The notes below the pieces were generated by a model. It searched no databases. It worked only from the letters and a program-made list of their open reading frames with translations, and was not told the origin of the DNA. From CAVVJA01 sp963779485 (GTDB lineage: Bacteria; Actinomycetota; Actinomycetes; Mycobacteriales; Jatrophihabitantaceae): a stretch of 64,000 bases of DNA. Each line of letters opens with the position of its first letter. Position 1 is the stretch's first letter. The stretch is from contig CAVZYJ010000013.1 in NCBI GenBank assembly GCA_963779485.1, forward strand, positions 1 through 64,000. Reading direction: 5' to 3'. The translations under genes and the position numbers were made by a program. Below, one piece after another: positions 53,373 through 62,189 of this stretch.

Positions 53373-53678
53373 TCAGTCGGCCGGGGCGTCGTAGTGATTG
53401 CGGCTACCTGACTTGGCCAGGCCGCGGCTGCCGAGATAACCGATGGTCAGCAACACGATGTAGAACCAGGCCTTGTCGGCGCGGAAATAATCGAGGTGCC
53501 CGCTGGTGTGCTTCACCAGCAGCGACGCCAACAACACACCGAGCACGGCAACCACATAGATCACGAACTCGGTGGTCTTGAACGCCGACTTCGTCTCCGT
53601 ACTCAACCGACGTGGCGGTCGAGCATGTTCGGCTCGCACCGCGGCAGCGGTGGCATCGGTCTGATGGGTAGCAGTCAT
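53373..53678 (-). CDS. small two-helix membrane protein
   Basis: A 101-residue protein with two hydrophobic helices, FVIYVVAVLGVLLASLLV and AWFYIVLLTIGYLGSRGLA, and a basic, soluble N-terminus of about 45 residues; it ends KSGSRNHYDAPAD. The YIVLLTIGYxxSRGLAKSGSR part recurs in actinobacterial stress-associated small membrane proteins. ATG 53678 removes a Ser/Arg-rich extension. It lies upstream of the CsbD gene on the same strand, 200 bases apart. Confidence 0.7.
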   Translation of the reverse strand: MTATHQTDATAAAVRAEHARPPRRLSTETKSAFKTTEFVIYVVAVLGVLLASLLVKHTSGHLDYFRADKAWFYIVLLTIGYLGSRGLAKSGSRNHYDAPAD

Positions 53679-54855
53679 GTTGCTCCTATGCGAGGAACGA
53701 CCCGCGGGCCGTTCACTGATCGACACTCGTCTGAGCGACGATTGGTGAAGTAGTCGCGGTTGCTCCGCATACTCAACAACGTGTTGGTACCCGAATGAGC
53801 CCCGGCAATCTCATCAGGTGATGCGGCCCACACGCCCGTGAGCTTGCAACCAACAGCCAACCGGCCACTTGATGCCACGCGCGGGCTCGGGCGCGATCCT
53901 GCATCTTGATCGTGGCCCGCTCGATCTGAAGCTGCTCGTCTTGGTCGTGCACCCAGACAAGATCGTGCACCTGGACACGGTCGTGCTGAATCAGCGCTCA
54001 ATCAGGCCCGGGTAACCCACTCGGCACCCTGCTGAGCGCAGTCCGCCGGCCTGCTCGACGATGGACCTCTCAGCAGTCCCACGGACGGGTTGGACCAGCT
54101 CCTGGCCGCCCTGGTTGTGTGGTGACCTGTAACTCGGATCGCCAGCACGATCGGCTCGGCTCGCCGCCTCACAGGCTCCCCCTGAGGGTGGAACTCACCC
54201 AGCGCGCACAACGGCTGTACCGCGGTTGATCATCCCTGCCTCCCGTCGCGCAGGTAACGCGCGCACGCGGCCCCTACGAGCCGCGGGCACCCAAGCCGTC
54301 TGCGCACCGCCCACTGCTCGAGGCAGCGTTCGACACGGCGCTCAGATGATCTATCCCGCCGCGAGTGGCGATCCGTTCCGCCGCGTCTTCGACATCGTGA
54401 TTGGGCGATGCGTCATCACCGATTCACTAATCGATCGTGGTAGGCGCAGGCCGCGGCGACGACCGCCGAGCGGCTGGAGATCGCGTTGCAGACCGGCAGA
54501 GGCACATCGGCGCTGCGATCGGCCTCCTCATCGGGACGCAGGAGGACATCGAACCGTAGGCTGGCTTGTGGTTGCCGCTTGTGACCCGTCGACGCAGGCA
54601 CCGCAGCACCGCGATATCGCGGGGACATGATGGACGCTCTCTCGACGAGCGCCGCACATAGGCTGCGCAGCCGATTCCCGGCCCGGCGGTGTCTGTGCTC
54701 ACACCGACCAGCGGTTACACCACACGCCCAGGTGGGCACTCTAGACACGTTGAGCCATCAGCCGGTCCGGACACCGGCGCGCCGGCACCGCCGCGGGCCG
54801 TCGGACACCATCCAAGGGAGCCGGACACGAGGCGAACTCCTGAATCGGGACTCGC
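53679..54855 (+). other. 1.2-kb gap with decayed fragments only
   Basis: No intact gene. A minus-strand frame near 53773-53970 has DQDEQLQIERATIKMQDRA and VAGWLLVA, natural-looking but without start support. Near 54448-54557 lies an ANTAR-like remnant described separately. The rest is Pro/Arg-rich. The region seems to be decayed genes. Confidence 0.4.
54448..54557 (+). pseudogene. ANTAR-domain remnant, frameshifted
   Basis: One frame gives TTAERLEIALQTGR and an adjacent frame gives RHIGAAIGLLIGTQED then TAG. Joined, they resemble the ANTAR RNA-binding core (LQ.AL...R..IG.AIG.LM) of GAF-ANTAR regulators. Only about 36 codons remain, so this is a fragment. Confidence 0.35.
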
Positions 54856-56004
54856 ATGAGCACGTCATTCGTCCACGCCGCGTCGGCGACACCGGCTGCC
54901 CAGCCTGATGAGGCGGCGGCCGGTTTGTCCGCACACCCGATCGCACGCCCGGCTGTGTCAACGAACGCCGAACAGCCCACCATCGCCGCCCTCTCACGGG
55001 GTAGCGACTACGCCGCGCTCGGACGGAAGATCCGCAGCGCTGGGCTGCTCGAGCGTCGACCCGTTTCCTACGCTGTTCGAGTGGCAGCCAGCCTCGGCCT
55101 CTACGCGGCCAGCTGGGCGGCCATCATCTGGATCGGGGATTCCTGGTTGCAAAGCGTCACGGCCGTCGTTCTCGGCATCATGTTCACCCAAGTCGCGTTC
55201 CTCGGTCACGACAGCGGTCACCAGCAGATCTTCGCCGCACGCCGCGCGAACGACTTGTTCGGCAAGCTCGTTGGGAATCTGCTGGTCGGTCTCAGCTACG
55301 GCTGGTGGGTTGGCAAGCACAACCGGCATCACGCAAACCCCAACAAGGAACATCACGACCCCGACATCGGCGACGGGGTGTTGGCCTTCACCACCGAGCA
55401 AGTCGCCTCGCGCACCGGCCGTCTTGGCCGGCTCATCACCCGCCGGCAGGCGTGGCTGTTCTTTCCGCTGTTGACGCTGGAGGGACTTAACCTGCACCTC
55501 GAAAGCGTCCGGTCCGTGCGCCGTCACGGCGACCGGAGCGTGCGCGGCGGGAACCCACACGTCGAGCTGCTGATGCTCACGGCGCATACGGCCGCGTACC
55601 TCGTCGGGCTGCTGCTCGTTATGTCGCCGCTCAAAGCGCTGGCATTCATCGCCATCCACCAAGCGGTTTGGGGCCTGTACATGGGGTGCTCGTTCGCACC
55701 GAACCACAAGGGCATGCCGATCATCGGCGCGCACGAGGACCTCGACTACCTCCGCCGACAAGTCCTCACCTCACGCAACGTGCGCGGCGGCTGGTTCACC
55801 GACCTGCTCCTCGGCGGACTGAACTATCAGATCGAACACCACCTTTTCCCCAACATGCCACGCGCGTCGCTGCGACATGCGCAACATCTGATCCGCAGCC
55901 ACTGCGACAACCTCGGCATCACCTACACCGAAACATCCCTCATCGGCTCCTACGCCGCAGCGCTACGACACCTCAACCACCTCGGGAAACCGCTACGCAC
56001 CTGA
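54856..56004 (+). CDS. fatty acid desaturase (acyl-lipid type)
   Basis: A 382-residue membrane di-iron enzyme. The three histidine boxes are present: HDSGHQQ (His118), HNRHHAN (155-159) and QIEHHLFP (325-329). About four hydrophobic helices lie between and around them. It matches actinobacterial delta-9 or DesA3-like desaturases that introduce double bonds in membrane lipid chains using a ferredoxin or cytochrome partner not encoded here. ATG 54856 with a long polar N-terminus is normal. Likely part of membrane stress adaptation with the nearby cluster. Confidence 0.88.
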   Translation: MSTSFVHAASATPAAQPDEAAAGLSAHPIARPAVSTNAEQPTIAALSRGSDYAALGRKIRSAGLLERRPVSYAVRVAASLGLYAASWAAIIWIGDSWLQSVTAVVLGIMFTQVAFLGHDSGHQQIFAARRANDLFGKLVGNLLVGLSYGWWVGKHNRHHANPNKEHHDPDIGDGVLAFTTEQVASRTGRLGRLITRRQAWLFFPLLTLEGLNLHLESVRSVRRHGDRSVRGGNPHVELLMLTAHTAAYLVGLLLVMSPLKALAFIAIHQAVWGLYMGCSFAPNHKGMPIIGAHEDLDYLRRQVLTSRNVRGGWFTDLLLGGLNYQIEHHLFPNMPRASLRHAQHLIRSHCDNLGITYTETSLIGSYAAALRHLNHLGKPLRT

Positions 56005-56194
56005 ACGGTCAACCCGACACCACAAACAGCCTCGCTCGCTGCGGTCGGCCACCCCCACGGCGCCTGAAGACAGCCCACGAGCCGCGCGAACACGCGACGC
56101 CGCGCCGGCAAGAAGGGCAGCACGAGTGATACACGCTCCGGCGCCGAGTGGTGGGGTCAGCCGGCGGGTGTCAACGCCTGGTTAGTGTGAAGCG

Positions 56195-57496
56195 GTGGAC
56201 ATTTCCGGCGGTCGGCTCGGCGCACCATCTGCTGACGGCGAAGTATCGGCGAGCGGCTCTGGGGCGGCGCTCAATTCGATGCTGCGCGCCGCGCACGTCC
56301 TCGCAGGTTACGACGTGCCGGACCTTGTCCGTGACCACGTCGCGGCGTTTGGTGGCGTCGACGCGGTGTGTTACCTCGCGGACCTGCAACAGACCGTGCT
56401 GGTGCCGTTCTTAGGTCCGCGAGGGCCTGGCGTCGGTGAGCAGGTCGAGCCGTTGCCGATCGATTCAACACTGGCTGGGCGCGTGTTTCAGCATCTTGAC
56501 GTGCTCTCGCAGCGACGTCCCAATGGGGACACGGTGGTGTGGTTGCCGCTGCTGGACGGCAGCGAGCGGCTCGGTGTACTGGCTGTCACGCTGCGCGATG
56601 TCGCGCTCAACGACAGCGACGATGACCCGACGCGGGCGCCCGTCGCGGGGCAATTACGCGACTTTGCTTCCCTGGCCGGTGAGCTGATCATGACGAAGAC
56701 GTTGTACGGCGACACCATCGTCCGGCTGCGCCGCCGAGCCGAGATGGGCCTGGCCGCGGAGATGCAATGGTCCTTGCTGCCGCCGCTGACCTTCGCCTGC
56801 CCCCAACTGTCTGTGGCCGGTGTGCTGGAGCCGGCGTACGAGGTGGCCGGCGACACGTTCGACTACGCCGTCGACCCTGGGATAGCAAATCTCGCGGTGT
56901 TCGACGGGATGGGACACGGGCTGCGCAGCGCGCAGTTGGCAGTGGTCGCGGTCGCCGCGTACCGGCACGCCCGACGCGCCGGACGTTCCTTGGCCGACAT
57001 TTGTGAGCAGATCGATCAGGTACTGCTGCAGACGTCCGGCGGGCAGGCATTCAGCACGGCGGTGCTGGCCCAACTGGACACCGTCAGCGGCGCGCTGCAC
57101 TGGATCAACGCAGGTCATCCGGAACCGTTGCTGATCCGCCACGGACAGCTGATCAAGTCGCTGCACGTCGCGCCCCGCCCGCCGTTGGGGATCGATCTGG
57201 GTGGCACCCGAGCTTCGCCGACGCCGGTCGTCGGCTCCGAGCAACTCGAAACCGGGGACAGTGTGCTGCTTTATACCGACGGCGTCACCGAAGCACGGGC
57301 GCCGGACGGCACCTTCTTCGGCGACCAGCGCCTGACCGACCTGATCATTCGCAACCTAGCAGCCGGCCTGCCGGCGCCCGAAACCATGCGCAGGGTCGTG
57401 CGCGCACTACTTGAACACCAGCAGGGAAACCTTAGCGACGATGCTTCCCTCGTCCTCGTGCAATGGCAGGCAAACCTCGACCCGCTCGAGCCTTGA
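56195..57496 (+). CDS. GAF-SpoIIE (PP2C) serine phosphatase
   Basis: A 433-residue regulator. Residues 25-165 are a GAF-like sensor domain, residues 180-430 a SpoIIE/RsbU PP2C phosphatase with PAYEVAGDTFDYAV, AVFDGMGHGLRSAQLA, LHWINAGHPEPLLIRHG, SVLLYTDGVTEARAPDG and NLSDDASLVLVQW, holding the metal-binding aspartates. Such enzymes dephosphorylate anti-sigma antagonists (STAS proteins) in partner switching. A STAS gene at 59929 and an RsbW-like gene at 61521 are nearby. GTG 56195 is the start. Confidence 0.88.
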   Translation: MDISGGRLGAPSADGEVSASGSGAALNSMLRAAHVLAGYDVPDLVRDHVAAFGGVDAVCYLADLQQTVLVPFLGPRGPGVGEQVEPLPIDSTLAGRVFQHLDVLSQRRPNGDTVVWLPLLDGSERLGVLAVTLRDVALNDSDDDPTRAPVAGQLRDFASLAGELIMTKTLYGDTIVRLRRRAEMGLAAEMQWSLLPPLTFACPQLSVAGVLEPAYEVAGDTFDYAVDPGIANLAVFDGMGHGLRSAQLAVVAVAAYRHARRAGRSLADICEQIDQVLLQTSGGQAFSTAVLAQLDTVSGALHWINAGHPEPLLIRHGQLIKSLHVAPRPPLGIDLGGTRASPTPVVGSEQLETGDSVLLYTDGVTEARAPDGTFFGDQRLTDLIIRNLAAGLPAPETMRRVVRALLEHQQGNLSDDASLVLVQWQANLDPLEP

Positions 57497-57499
57497 CAC

Positions 57500-57815
57500 G
57501 AGGAATGCTCGGTTTGTCGACCGTCATCGGTATCAGCCCCGGATGGTTCGGCGGCCGCCCCGGACTCTCATCCAGATCAGCAACACGATGACCTCGCCGA
57601 TTGACTGACCCGATGATGCCTGAGGGTCGGCACAGGCCGCCGCCCTGCGAGTCCTTGCGGGAGATCAGATAGCCGAGTAATCCGCCGACGAGCAAGCCGA
57701 TGAGCCAAGGAGAATCGTCATCGGAATAAAGATGTCCTGCTTTCCCGGTACCAGGCGCTGCGCCGGCGAGTTCGCCGAGCTGATCGGCTTGGCGCCGCTG
57801 CGCGTTCGCCCGCCG
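57500..57815 (-). pseudogene. decayed small membrane-protein gene
   Basis: After a stop at about 57815 a minus-strand frame reads ANAQRRQADQLGELAGAAPG and a hydrophobic helix SPWLIGLLVGGLLGYLISRK, then loses structure. No start codon exists in this frame near the helix. It looks like the end of a small anchor protein whose 5' part is lost, or a remnant joined to the next fragment. Confidence 0.35.
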
Positions 57816-57818
57816 AGG

Positions 57819-58055
57819 TCACCGTAACGCGGCTTCGAAATCGGAGGTCGCTTTGCGCCGGGCGTGCTGCTCGCGCGCCTGGGTCACAGTCTCCTCGAGG
57901 TCGGCCCGGACGCTCGCCAGCTTGCGGTTGGCGGGGCCGTCGACCGGCACCTCGCCGACGGTGGCCTGTGTCCGGGCCTTGCTGGCGGCTGCCCGCTTGC
58001 CACCCGCCTCCGTTCTGCCCGCTTCCGTGTCTACCCGAACCCGACTGGCGGCTCG
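57819..58055 (-). pseudogene. coiled-coil protein remnant without start codon
   Basis: A minus-strand frame ends at a TGA at 57819 and reads TQATVGEVPVDGPANRKLAS then VRADLEETVTQAREQHARRK and SDFEAALR, a charged helical protein. Upstream it enters the plus-strand gene's 5' region with no start. Probably a truncated gene. Confidence 0.35.
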
Positions 58056-58675
58056 ATGAGTCCACCGATGCGCCCAGCACGGTTGACATCGCGAAGGAGC
58101 AGGCCGCTACAGTTCGGCACGGTGCCGCGGATGCCGGCCAGCACGTCGCCGATGTCGCCAAAGACCAAGCCCAGTCCGTGGTCGCCGAGGCCGGCAGCCA
58201 AACCGCGGACCTGCTTCGTCAGGCGCGCAGCGAACTGACCGACCAGGCCAACGCGCAGCAGCAGCGCGTAGCCCGCAGTCTGCATGCACTCGGCGACGAG
58301 TTGCAGTCGATGGCCCGGCGCTCCGAACAGCCAGGAGTTGCCACCGATCTGGCCCGGCAGGCCTCGAGCAAGACCCACGACATCGCCTCCTGGCTGGATT
58401 CCCGCGAACCTGGACAGCTCGTGCAGGAGCTACGTGCTTTTGCCCGGCAACGGCCGGGCACCTTCCTGCTCGCCGCTGCCGGTGCCGGTTTGCTCGCCGG
58501 ACGGCTCACCCGTGGTGTCAAGGACGCGTCGAGCACCGACGGCTCCGGTTCCGACCATCGTGCCATGGGGAACCTCACGCCCACGGCCGCCGTCCCCGCC
58601 CCGGGCCCTACGCCTAAGCCGGTCGCGCTTCCGCAGCGGGCCCCCGAATATGGACTGGGCGGCGAAGGGCTGTGA
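57968..58675 (+). CDS. stress-cluster helical membrane protein; 5' end probably altered
   Basis: The coding part is clear from DIAKEQAATVRHGAADAGQH through QTADLLRQARSELTDQAN, DELQSMARRSEQPGVATDL and WLDSREPGQLVQELRAFARQ to the hydrophobic AAAGAGLLAGRLTRGVKDAS. This protein regularly precedes a holin-X gene and a DUF3618 gene in actinobacteria. The only start is GTG 57968, followed by about 35 Cys/Pro/Trp-rich residues unlike relatives, so the natural start was probably lost when the adjacent minus-strand remnants were joined here. Its stop overlaps the next GTG by four bases. Confidence 0.6.
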   Translation: MSGPCWRLPACHPPPFCPLPCLPEPDWRLDESTDAPSTVDIAKEQAATVRHGAADAGQHVADVAKDQAQSVVAEAGSQTADLLRQARSELTDQANAQQQRVARSLHALGDELQSMARRSEQPGVATDLARQASSKTHDIASWLDSREPGQLVQELRAFARQRPGTFLLAAAGAGLLAGRLTRGVKDASSTDGSGSDHRAMGNLTPTAAVPAPGPTPKPVALPQRAPEYGLGGEGL

Positions 58676-59115
58676 GCACGAGCTACAACGGTCCGCCACC
58701 TGACACGGCTGACCCGCTCCTCACTGACTCCGATGCCCGCCCGTCAATCGGCGAGCTGCTCGCTGACGTAAGTCAGGACGTCACCACCCTGCTACGCCAA
58801 GAGGTAGAACTAGCCAAGGCCGAAGTCCGACAGTCAGCCATCCGTGCCTCTAAGGGTGCGGGGATGTTCGCCGGTGCTGGTGTGTCTGGGCACATGGTGC
58901 TGGTGTTCGTGTCCATCGCAGTCTGGTGGGGCCTGGGCAATTCCATCGGTCACGGGTGGTCAGCCATCGTCGTTGCAGCCATCTGGCTGCTCATCGGTGT
59001 CGTGCTCGCGGCAATGGGCCGCGGCGAGATGACAGCGATCAAAGGGGTTCCGCTAACGGCGGACACGGTGAAGAGGATTCCCAACGCGGTCATAGGCAAT
59101 GAGGAGACATCATGA
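58672..59115 (+). CDS. holin-X (Phage_holin_3_6-like) family protein
   Basis: A 147-residue actinobacterial holin-superfamily III membrane protein. GELLADVSQDVTTLLRQEVE and LAKAEVRQSAIRASKGAGMF form the cytosolic helix, then two hydrophobic helices (AGVSGHMVLVFVSIAVWWGL, WSAIVVAAIWLLIGVVLAAM). It is not a phage lysis holin in this setting but a stress-associated membrane protein. GTG 58672 overlaps the upstream stop and the gene overlaps DUF3618 by four bases, making a tight three-gene operon. Confidence 0.85.
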   Translation: MSTSYNGPPPDTADPLLTDSDARPSIGELLADVSQDVTTLLRQEVELAKAEVRQSAIRASKGAGMFAGAGVSGHMVLVFVSIAVWWGLGNSIGHGWSAIVVAAIWLLIGVVLAAMGRGEMTAIKGVPLTADTVKRIPNAVIGNEETS

Positions 59116-59684
59116 GCAACGATCCCGACCAGATCCGCGAACAGATCGAACGCACCCGCGCGGACCTCAGCAGCAATGTCAATACATTGGCCGACACGGT
59201 CAACCCCGCGCACGCCGCCAAGCGGCAGGTCAGCAAGGTCAAGGGCGCGGTTTTCGGCGTCAAGGACACGGTGATGGGTTCGGGTGCAGACGCGGGAGCC
59301 AAGCTCAGCTCAGCGCAGTCGTCGGTCAGTGACGCTGTGTCTGAGGCCCCGGATCAGGTACGTTCCCGTACGGCGGGTAACCCGCTGGCCGCCGGCTTGA
59401 TCGCTTTCGGTGTCGGCTGGCTCGCCGGTTCGCTGCTGCCGGCGTCAGTTTCCGAACAGCAGGCTGCGAACAAGGTCAAGGACGTCGCCGCTCCCGTGCT
59501 AGGCGACGCCGCGAAGGACGTAGCCGAGCACCTCAAGGCACCTGCCCAGCAGGCCGTGGAGTCAATGAAGGGCACCGCGGTCGAGGCCGCGGCAACGATC
59601 AAGGACGAAGGGGCGTCAGCGGCTCACGAGGTCAAGGACCAGGCACAAGACGCCGCCGACACTGCGCAACACCAGCGCAGCTGA
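59112..59684 (+). CDS. DUF3618-family protein
   Basis: A 190-residue protein: DQIREQIERTRADLSSNVNT at the start is the DUF3618 signature, then VNPAHAAKRQVSKVKGAV, a hydrophobic AAGLIAFGVGWLAGSLLPAS and a long Ala/Lys/Glu helical tail. Found beside holin-X in actinobacterial stress operons, thought to be at the membrane. Coupled to it by ATGA overlap and ended by the strong hairpin at 59693. Confidence 0.88.
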   Translation: MSNDPDQIREQIERTRADLSSNVNTLADTVNPAHAAKRQVSKVKGAVFGVKDTVMGSGADAGAKLSSAQSSVSDAVSEAPDQVRSRTAGNPLAAGLIAFGVGWLAGSLLPASVSEQQAANKVKDVAAPVLGDAAKDVAEHLKAPAQQAVESMKGTAVEAAATIKDEGASAAHEVKDQAQDAADTAQHQRS

Positions 59685-59692
59685 GCTAACGA

Positions 59693-59733
59693 AATCCCGG
59701 GTCAGGATCGCACGCAAACTCTGACCCGGGATT
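59693..59733 (+). terminator. strong stem-loop after the DUF3618 operon
   Basis: AATCCCGGGTCAG (59693-59705) and CTGACCCGGGATT (59721-59733) are perfect complements around a 15-base loop, nine bases after the stop. There is no T-tract, as is common for hairpin terminators in GC-rich actinobacteria. Its symmetry would allow it to end transcripts in both directions. Confidence 0.75.
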
Positions 59734-59928
59734 GGCCGAAGTTCAAGCACAACCTCTCCTCGCCGACCGCCGTCGCTACATCGGGATATTCGTCCCGATG
59801 ATCGGACGCCGAATACCCACAGCGAATTCGGTTGACTCAGGAGGAATTGTGGGTTGGAGTTTCCGGCCCGACGCGCTTAGTGATTCTCGGCGGGAAGGTG
59901 CCGTGATGACGCGGCGACACCGAATGAC

Positions 59929-60759
59929 GTGATGAAGAAGAAGCCGGTCGAACAGCGGGCAGCGAAAAGCGTGCTGTTCTCCGATGTCAGCACTCGCCAG
60001 CCGAACGCTGAGATCCGCCTGTCCGGCGAACTGGCCGCGGACACCGTCGCCGACCTCAGCGCGCAACTCGATGCGCTGATCCGCACCGGACATCGGCAGC
60101 TGCTCGTCGACGGACGCGGCCTGTCGCAGGTATCACCGGTCTGCGTGGCAGTTTTCAACCGCGCCGCGACCGGCCTACTTCCACTCGGCGGGCAGCTGAT
60201 CCTCACCGGGCTGAGCAACGCCGACGCCGACCGGCTGCGCAGCGCCGGGCTGCACGACGCGATCCGGCTCACCAGGCCCCGGAGCGGTGATCCGTCCGTA
60301 GGTGGCTCACAAACGTGTCGCAGCGATCCGTCGGCAGCCATCCGTCCTACGACCGACCCAGCAACGGAGGTCCGGGGGGGGCCGCACGCGGAGCAGCTGA
60401 CGCAGGCTTCATGCTGCACGACGACGAACGTCGCGCCTCTCATCCAGATGCCGAACGTCTGCTGGGATGGCGACTATCAGCGACTCGGGCATCGGCAGAC
60501 GCTGGTCGGGATGCCAGTGCGGCCTGGTGATCTACCTGCCGCCGTGCGTCGACCCGGCTTGTCGCCTCAGTCTGTAGGTGGCCAGCCGAGCAAGTCGAGC
60601 CAGGCGCGCGGCTTGACGCCGGGCACCGACACCCACGGTCACGAGAGATGCACGTGCGGCCCCGGCGGCCAGCCGCGGCGGGTCACATCCCGGTGCGCGA
60701 GGGGGCTCGGCGCATGGCTAGCACGGCGATGTCGTCGGTGGGGGAGCGGTTGCCGATGA
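59929..60759 (+). CDS. STAS-domain anti-sigma factor antagonist, C-terminus uncertain
   Basis: Residues 18-115 are a STAS domain: NAEIRLSGELAADTVADLSA, HRQLLVDGRGLSQVSPVCVA and GLLPLGGQLILTGLSNADAD. The phosphorylatable Ser lies in or near SQVSPVC, the substrate for an RsbW kinase and the SpoIIE phosphatase nearby. After residue 120 the frame becomes Pro/Cys/Arg-rich and overlaps the antisense end of another gene, so the real protein may end earlier or be damaged. Starts GTG 59929 or ATG 59932. Confidence 0.55.
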   Translation: MMKKKPVEQRAAKSVLFSDVSTRQPNAEIRLSGELAADTVADLSAQLDALIRTGHRQLLVDGRGLSQVSPVCVAVFNRAATGLLPLGGQLILTGLSNADADRLRSAGLHDAIRLTRPRSGDPSVGGSQTCRSDPSAAIRPTTDPATEVRGGPHAEQLTQASCCTTTNVAPLIQMPNVCWDGDYQRLGHRQTLVGMPVRPGDLPAAVRRPGLSPQSVGGQPSKSSQARGLTPGTDTHGHERCTCGPGGQPRRVTSRCARGLGAWLARRCRRWGSGCR

Positions 60760-61617
60760 GCTCGTGGCGTCGCGCCTTCAGGCAGCGCGTAGGCGCGGAG
60801 CGCGCTCTTGACCCGGTCATGACACTGCCGCTTCAGGCCGTGTCCGGCTACGTCGCCGACGACTAGCCCCAACTGGCCGGAGGGCACGGTGAACGCGTCA
60901 TACCAGTCGCCGCCGATGAGCCGGCTCTCCGCTGTGACATAGCGGGCGGCCAGCTGTACACCGGGCAGGCGCGGTAGGCGGCTGGGCTGCAGGCTGCGTT
61001 CGAGCAACTGGCGGCGGCGGACTCGATGGCGAGCTGTCGCGCTTGCGTGGCGCCAGCGACCCGCTCGGCGGCCACTTGCAACAGCTCGGCGTCGTTGTCG
61101 GTGAACGGGTGATGATCGCGCCTCCCGAGATGCAGAACTCCGAAGACGTCCTCGCCGCTCAGCAACGGGACGCCGAGCATCGTCCTGATGCCCTTCTCCC
61201 ACAGGATCGGATTCGCAACGGTGGTCGAACCACTCGATCAAGTACGACCGGGCACTTGCGTTTCGCGATGCTGCCGGCGAATCCGCTGCCGACCGGGACC
61301 CGGACGCCCTGCCGGACCTCCTCCTCCAACCCACACGCGTCGCGCGCCACCAGCTCCTCGGAATCGCCACCGCGCAGCAGCACTGCCGCGGTGTCCGCAT
61401 AGAGAACCGAACCGATGCGGTCGAGCAGTTCGAACAGGAGATCCTCGACATCGAGCCGGGCCAGCGTCGTGTCGGTGACAGCGAGCAAATTGTGCAGCTC
61501 TTCCGAGTCGTCCTTCGCCGTCACGGCGCGAGCCTCGGGCCGTCGCACCGGCCGCGGCATCGGACCGGTGTATCCAAGCGGGTGATCTTCCTCAGCGCGT
61601 GGCGGCTCCCTTTCCAT
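60683..61617 (-). pseudogene. GAF-SpoIIE phosphatase, multiply frameshifted with a deletion
   Basis: Pieces in three frames rebuild one protein: LHNLLAVTDTTLARLDVEDL and VRVPVGSGFAGSIAKRKCPV (GAF start), then MLGVPLLSGEDVFGVLHLGR and TDNDAELLQVAAERVAGATQ (GAF end), then YVTAESRLIGGDWYDAFTVP and LGLVVGDVAGHGLK (PP2C), and finally LIGNRSPTDDIAVLAMRRAP to a TGA at 60683. At least three frame changes occur and a block between the DGxGHG motif and the DDIA motif is missing. It overlaps the following ATPase gene. Not functional. Confidence 0.75.
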
Positions 61618-62054
61618 GGGGGTCCCAGACGTTGGAGCCTGCAATCGACGGCGAACATGAGCCCGGACGGGATCGCCACATCCGCCCATACCTGCTTGCC
61701 GCGTGGCTCGTGCTGTACCCCCCAGGCACGTGAAAGGGAATCGACGATTGCCAGTCCCCTGCCATGCGGATCGCTGGGGCCGGCCGCGACCGGTCGTGGC
61801 ACGCCGGGGCCGTCGTCGTCGGCGGCGATCCGAACATGGTCACGATGAACCTCCACGGTGATGCTGACCACGGTGCTGCCGGCCGTGACCGCGTTCGACG
61901 TCAGCTCGCTCACCACGAGCGAACAGTCATCGATCACCTCCGACGCAACGGGGCTGGCGGGAAGAACCTCGCGCAGGCATTGCAAACAGAACTCCCGTGC
62001 TCGCCGGGTTGTTGTGGCATGGCACGGAAAGGCAGCCGCGCTCGACCGGTACAT
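61521..62054 (-). CDS. RsbW-like histidine-kinase-fold ATPase (anti-sigma type)
   Basis: A 177-residue HATPase protein: FPCHATTTRRAREFCLQCL, VASEVIDDCSLVVSELTSNA with the N-box Asn, RIAADDDGPGVPRPVAAGP with the G1 motif and DPHGRGLAIVDSLSRAWGV with G2. These bind ATP and hold sigma factors or STAS proteins. The last 45 residues after VWADVAIPSG are Arg/Pro-rich and lie over the start of the phosphatase pseudogene; the true end may be near 61650. ATG 62054 begins MYRSSAAAF. It upstream-couples to the broken phosphatase. Confidence 0.7.
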   Translation of the reverse strand: MYRSSAAAFPCHATTTRRAREFCLQCLREVLPASPVASEVIDDCSLVVSELTSNAVTAGSTVVSITVEVHRDHVRIAADDDGPGVPRPVAAGPSDPHGRGLAIVDSLSRAWGVQHEPRGKQVWADVAIPSGLMFAVDCRLQRLGPPWKGSRHALRKITRLDTPVRCRGRCDGPRLAP

Positions 62055-62189
62055 GCGCCGGTCACGCCCGGCTCGATGAGGGATTCTCCACGCACTGTGT
62101 GTACCCAATCGCGAGACGTACCCAACGGGGCAGACCCGCCGGTCACTACACAGACCACCACGTCGTAGCGGTTGGGTGAAGCTGGCGGC

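Noticed and set aside
58672..59115. Phage lysis holin as evidence of a second prophage
   Set aside because: The neighbouring CsbD- and DUF3618-type genes show the chromosomal stress operon in which holin-X proteins normally occur; no endolysin or phage genes are adjacent.
60315..60530. A 71-residue plus-strand frame inside the STAS gene tail
   Set aside because: Natural-looking in part (DAGFMLHDDERRASHPDAERL) but without start support or family; could be a remnant, not reported as a gene.
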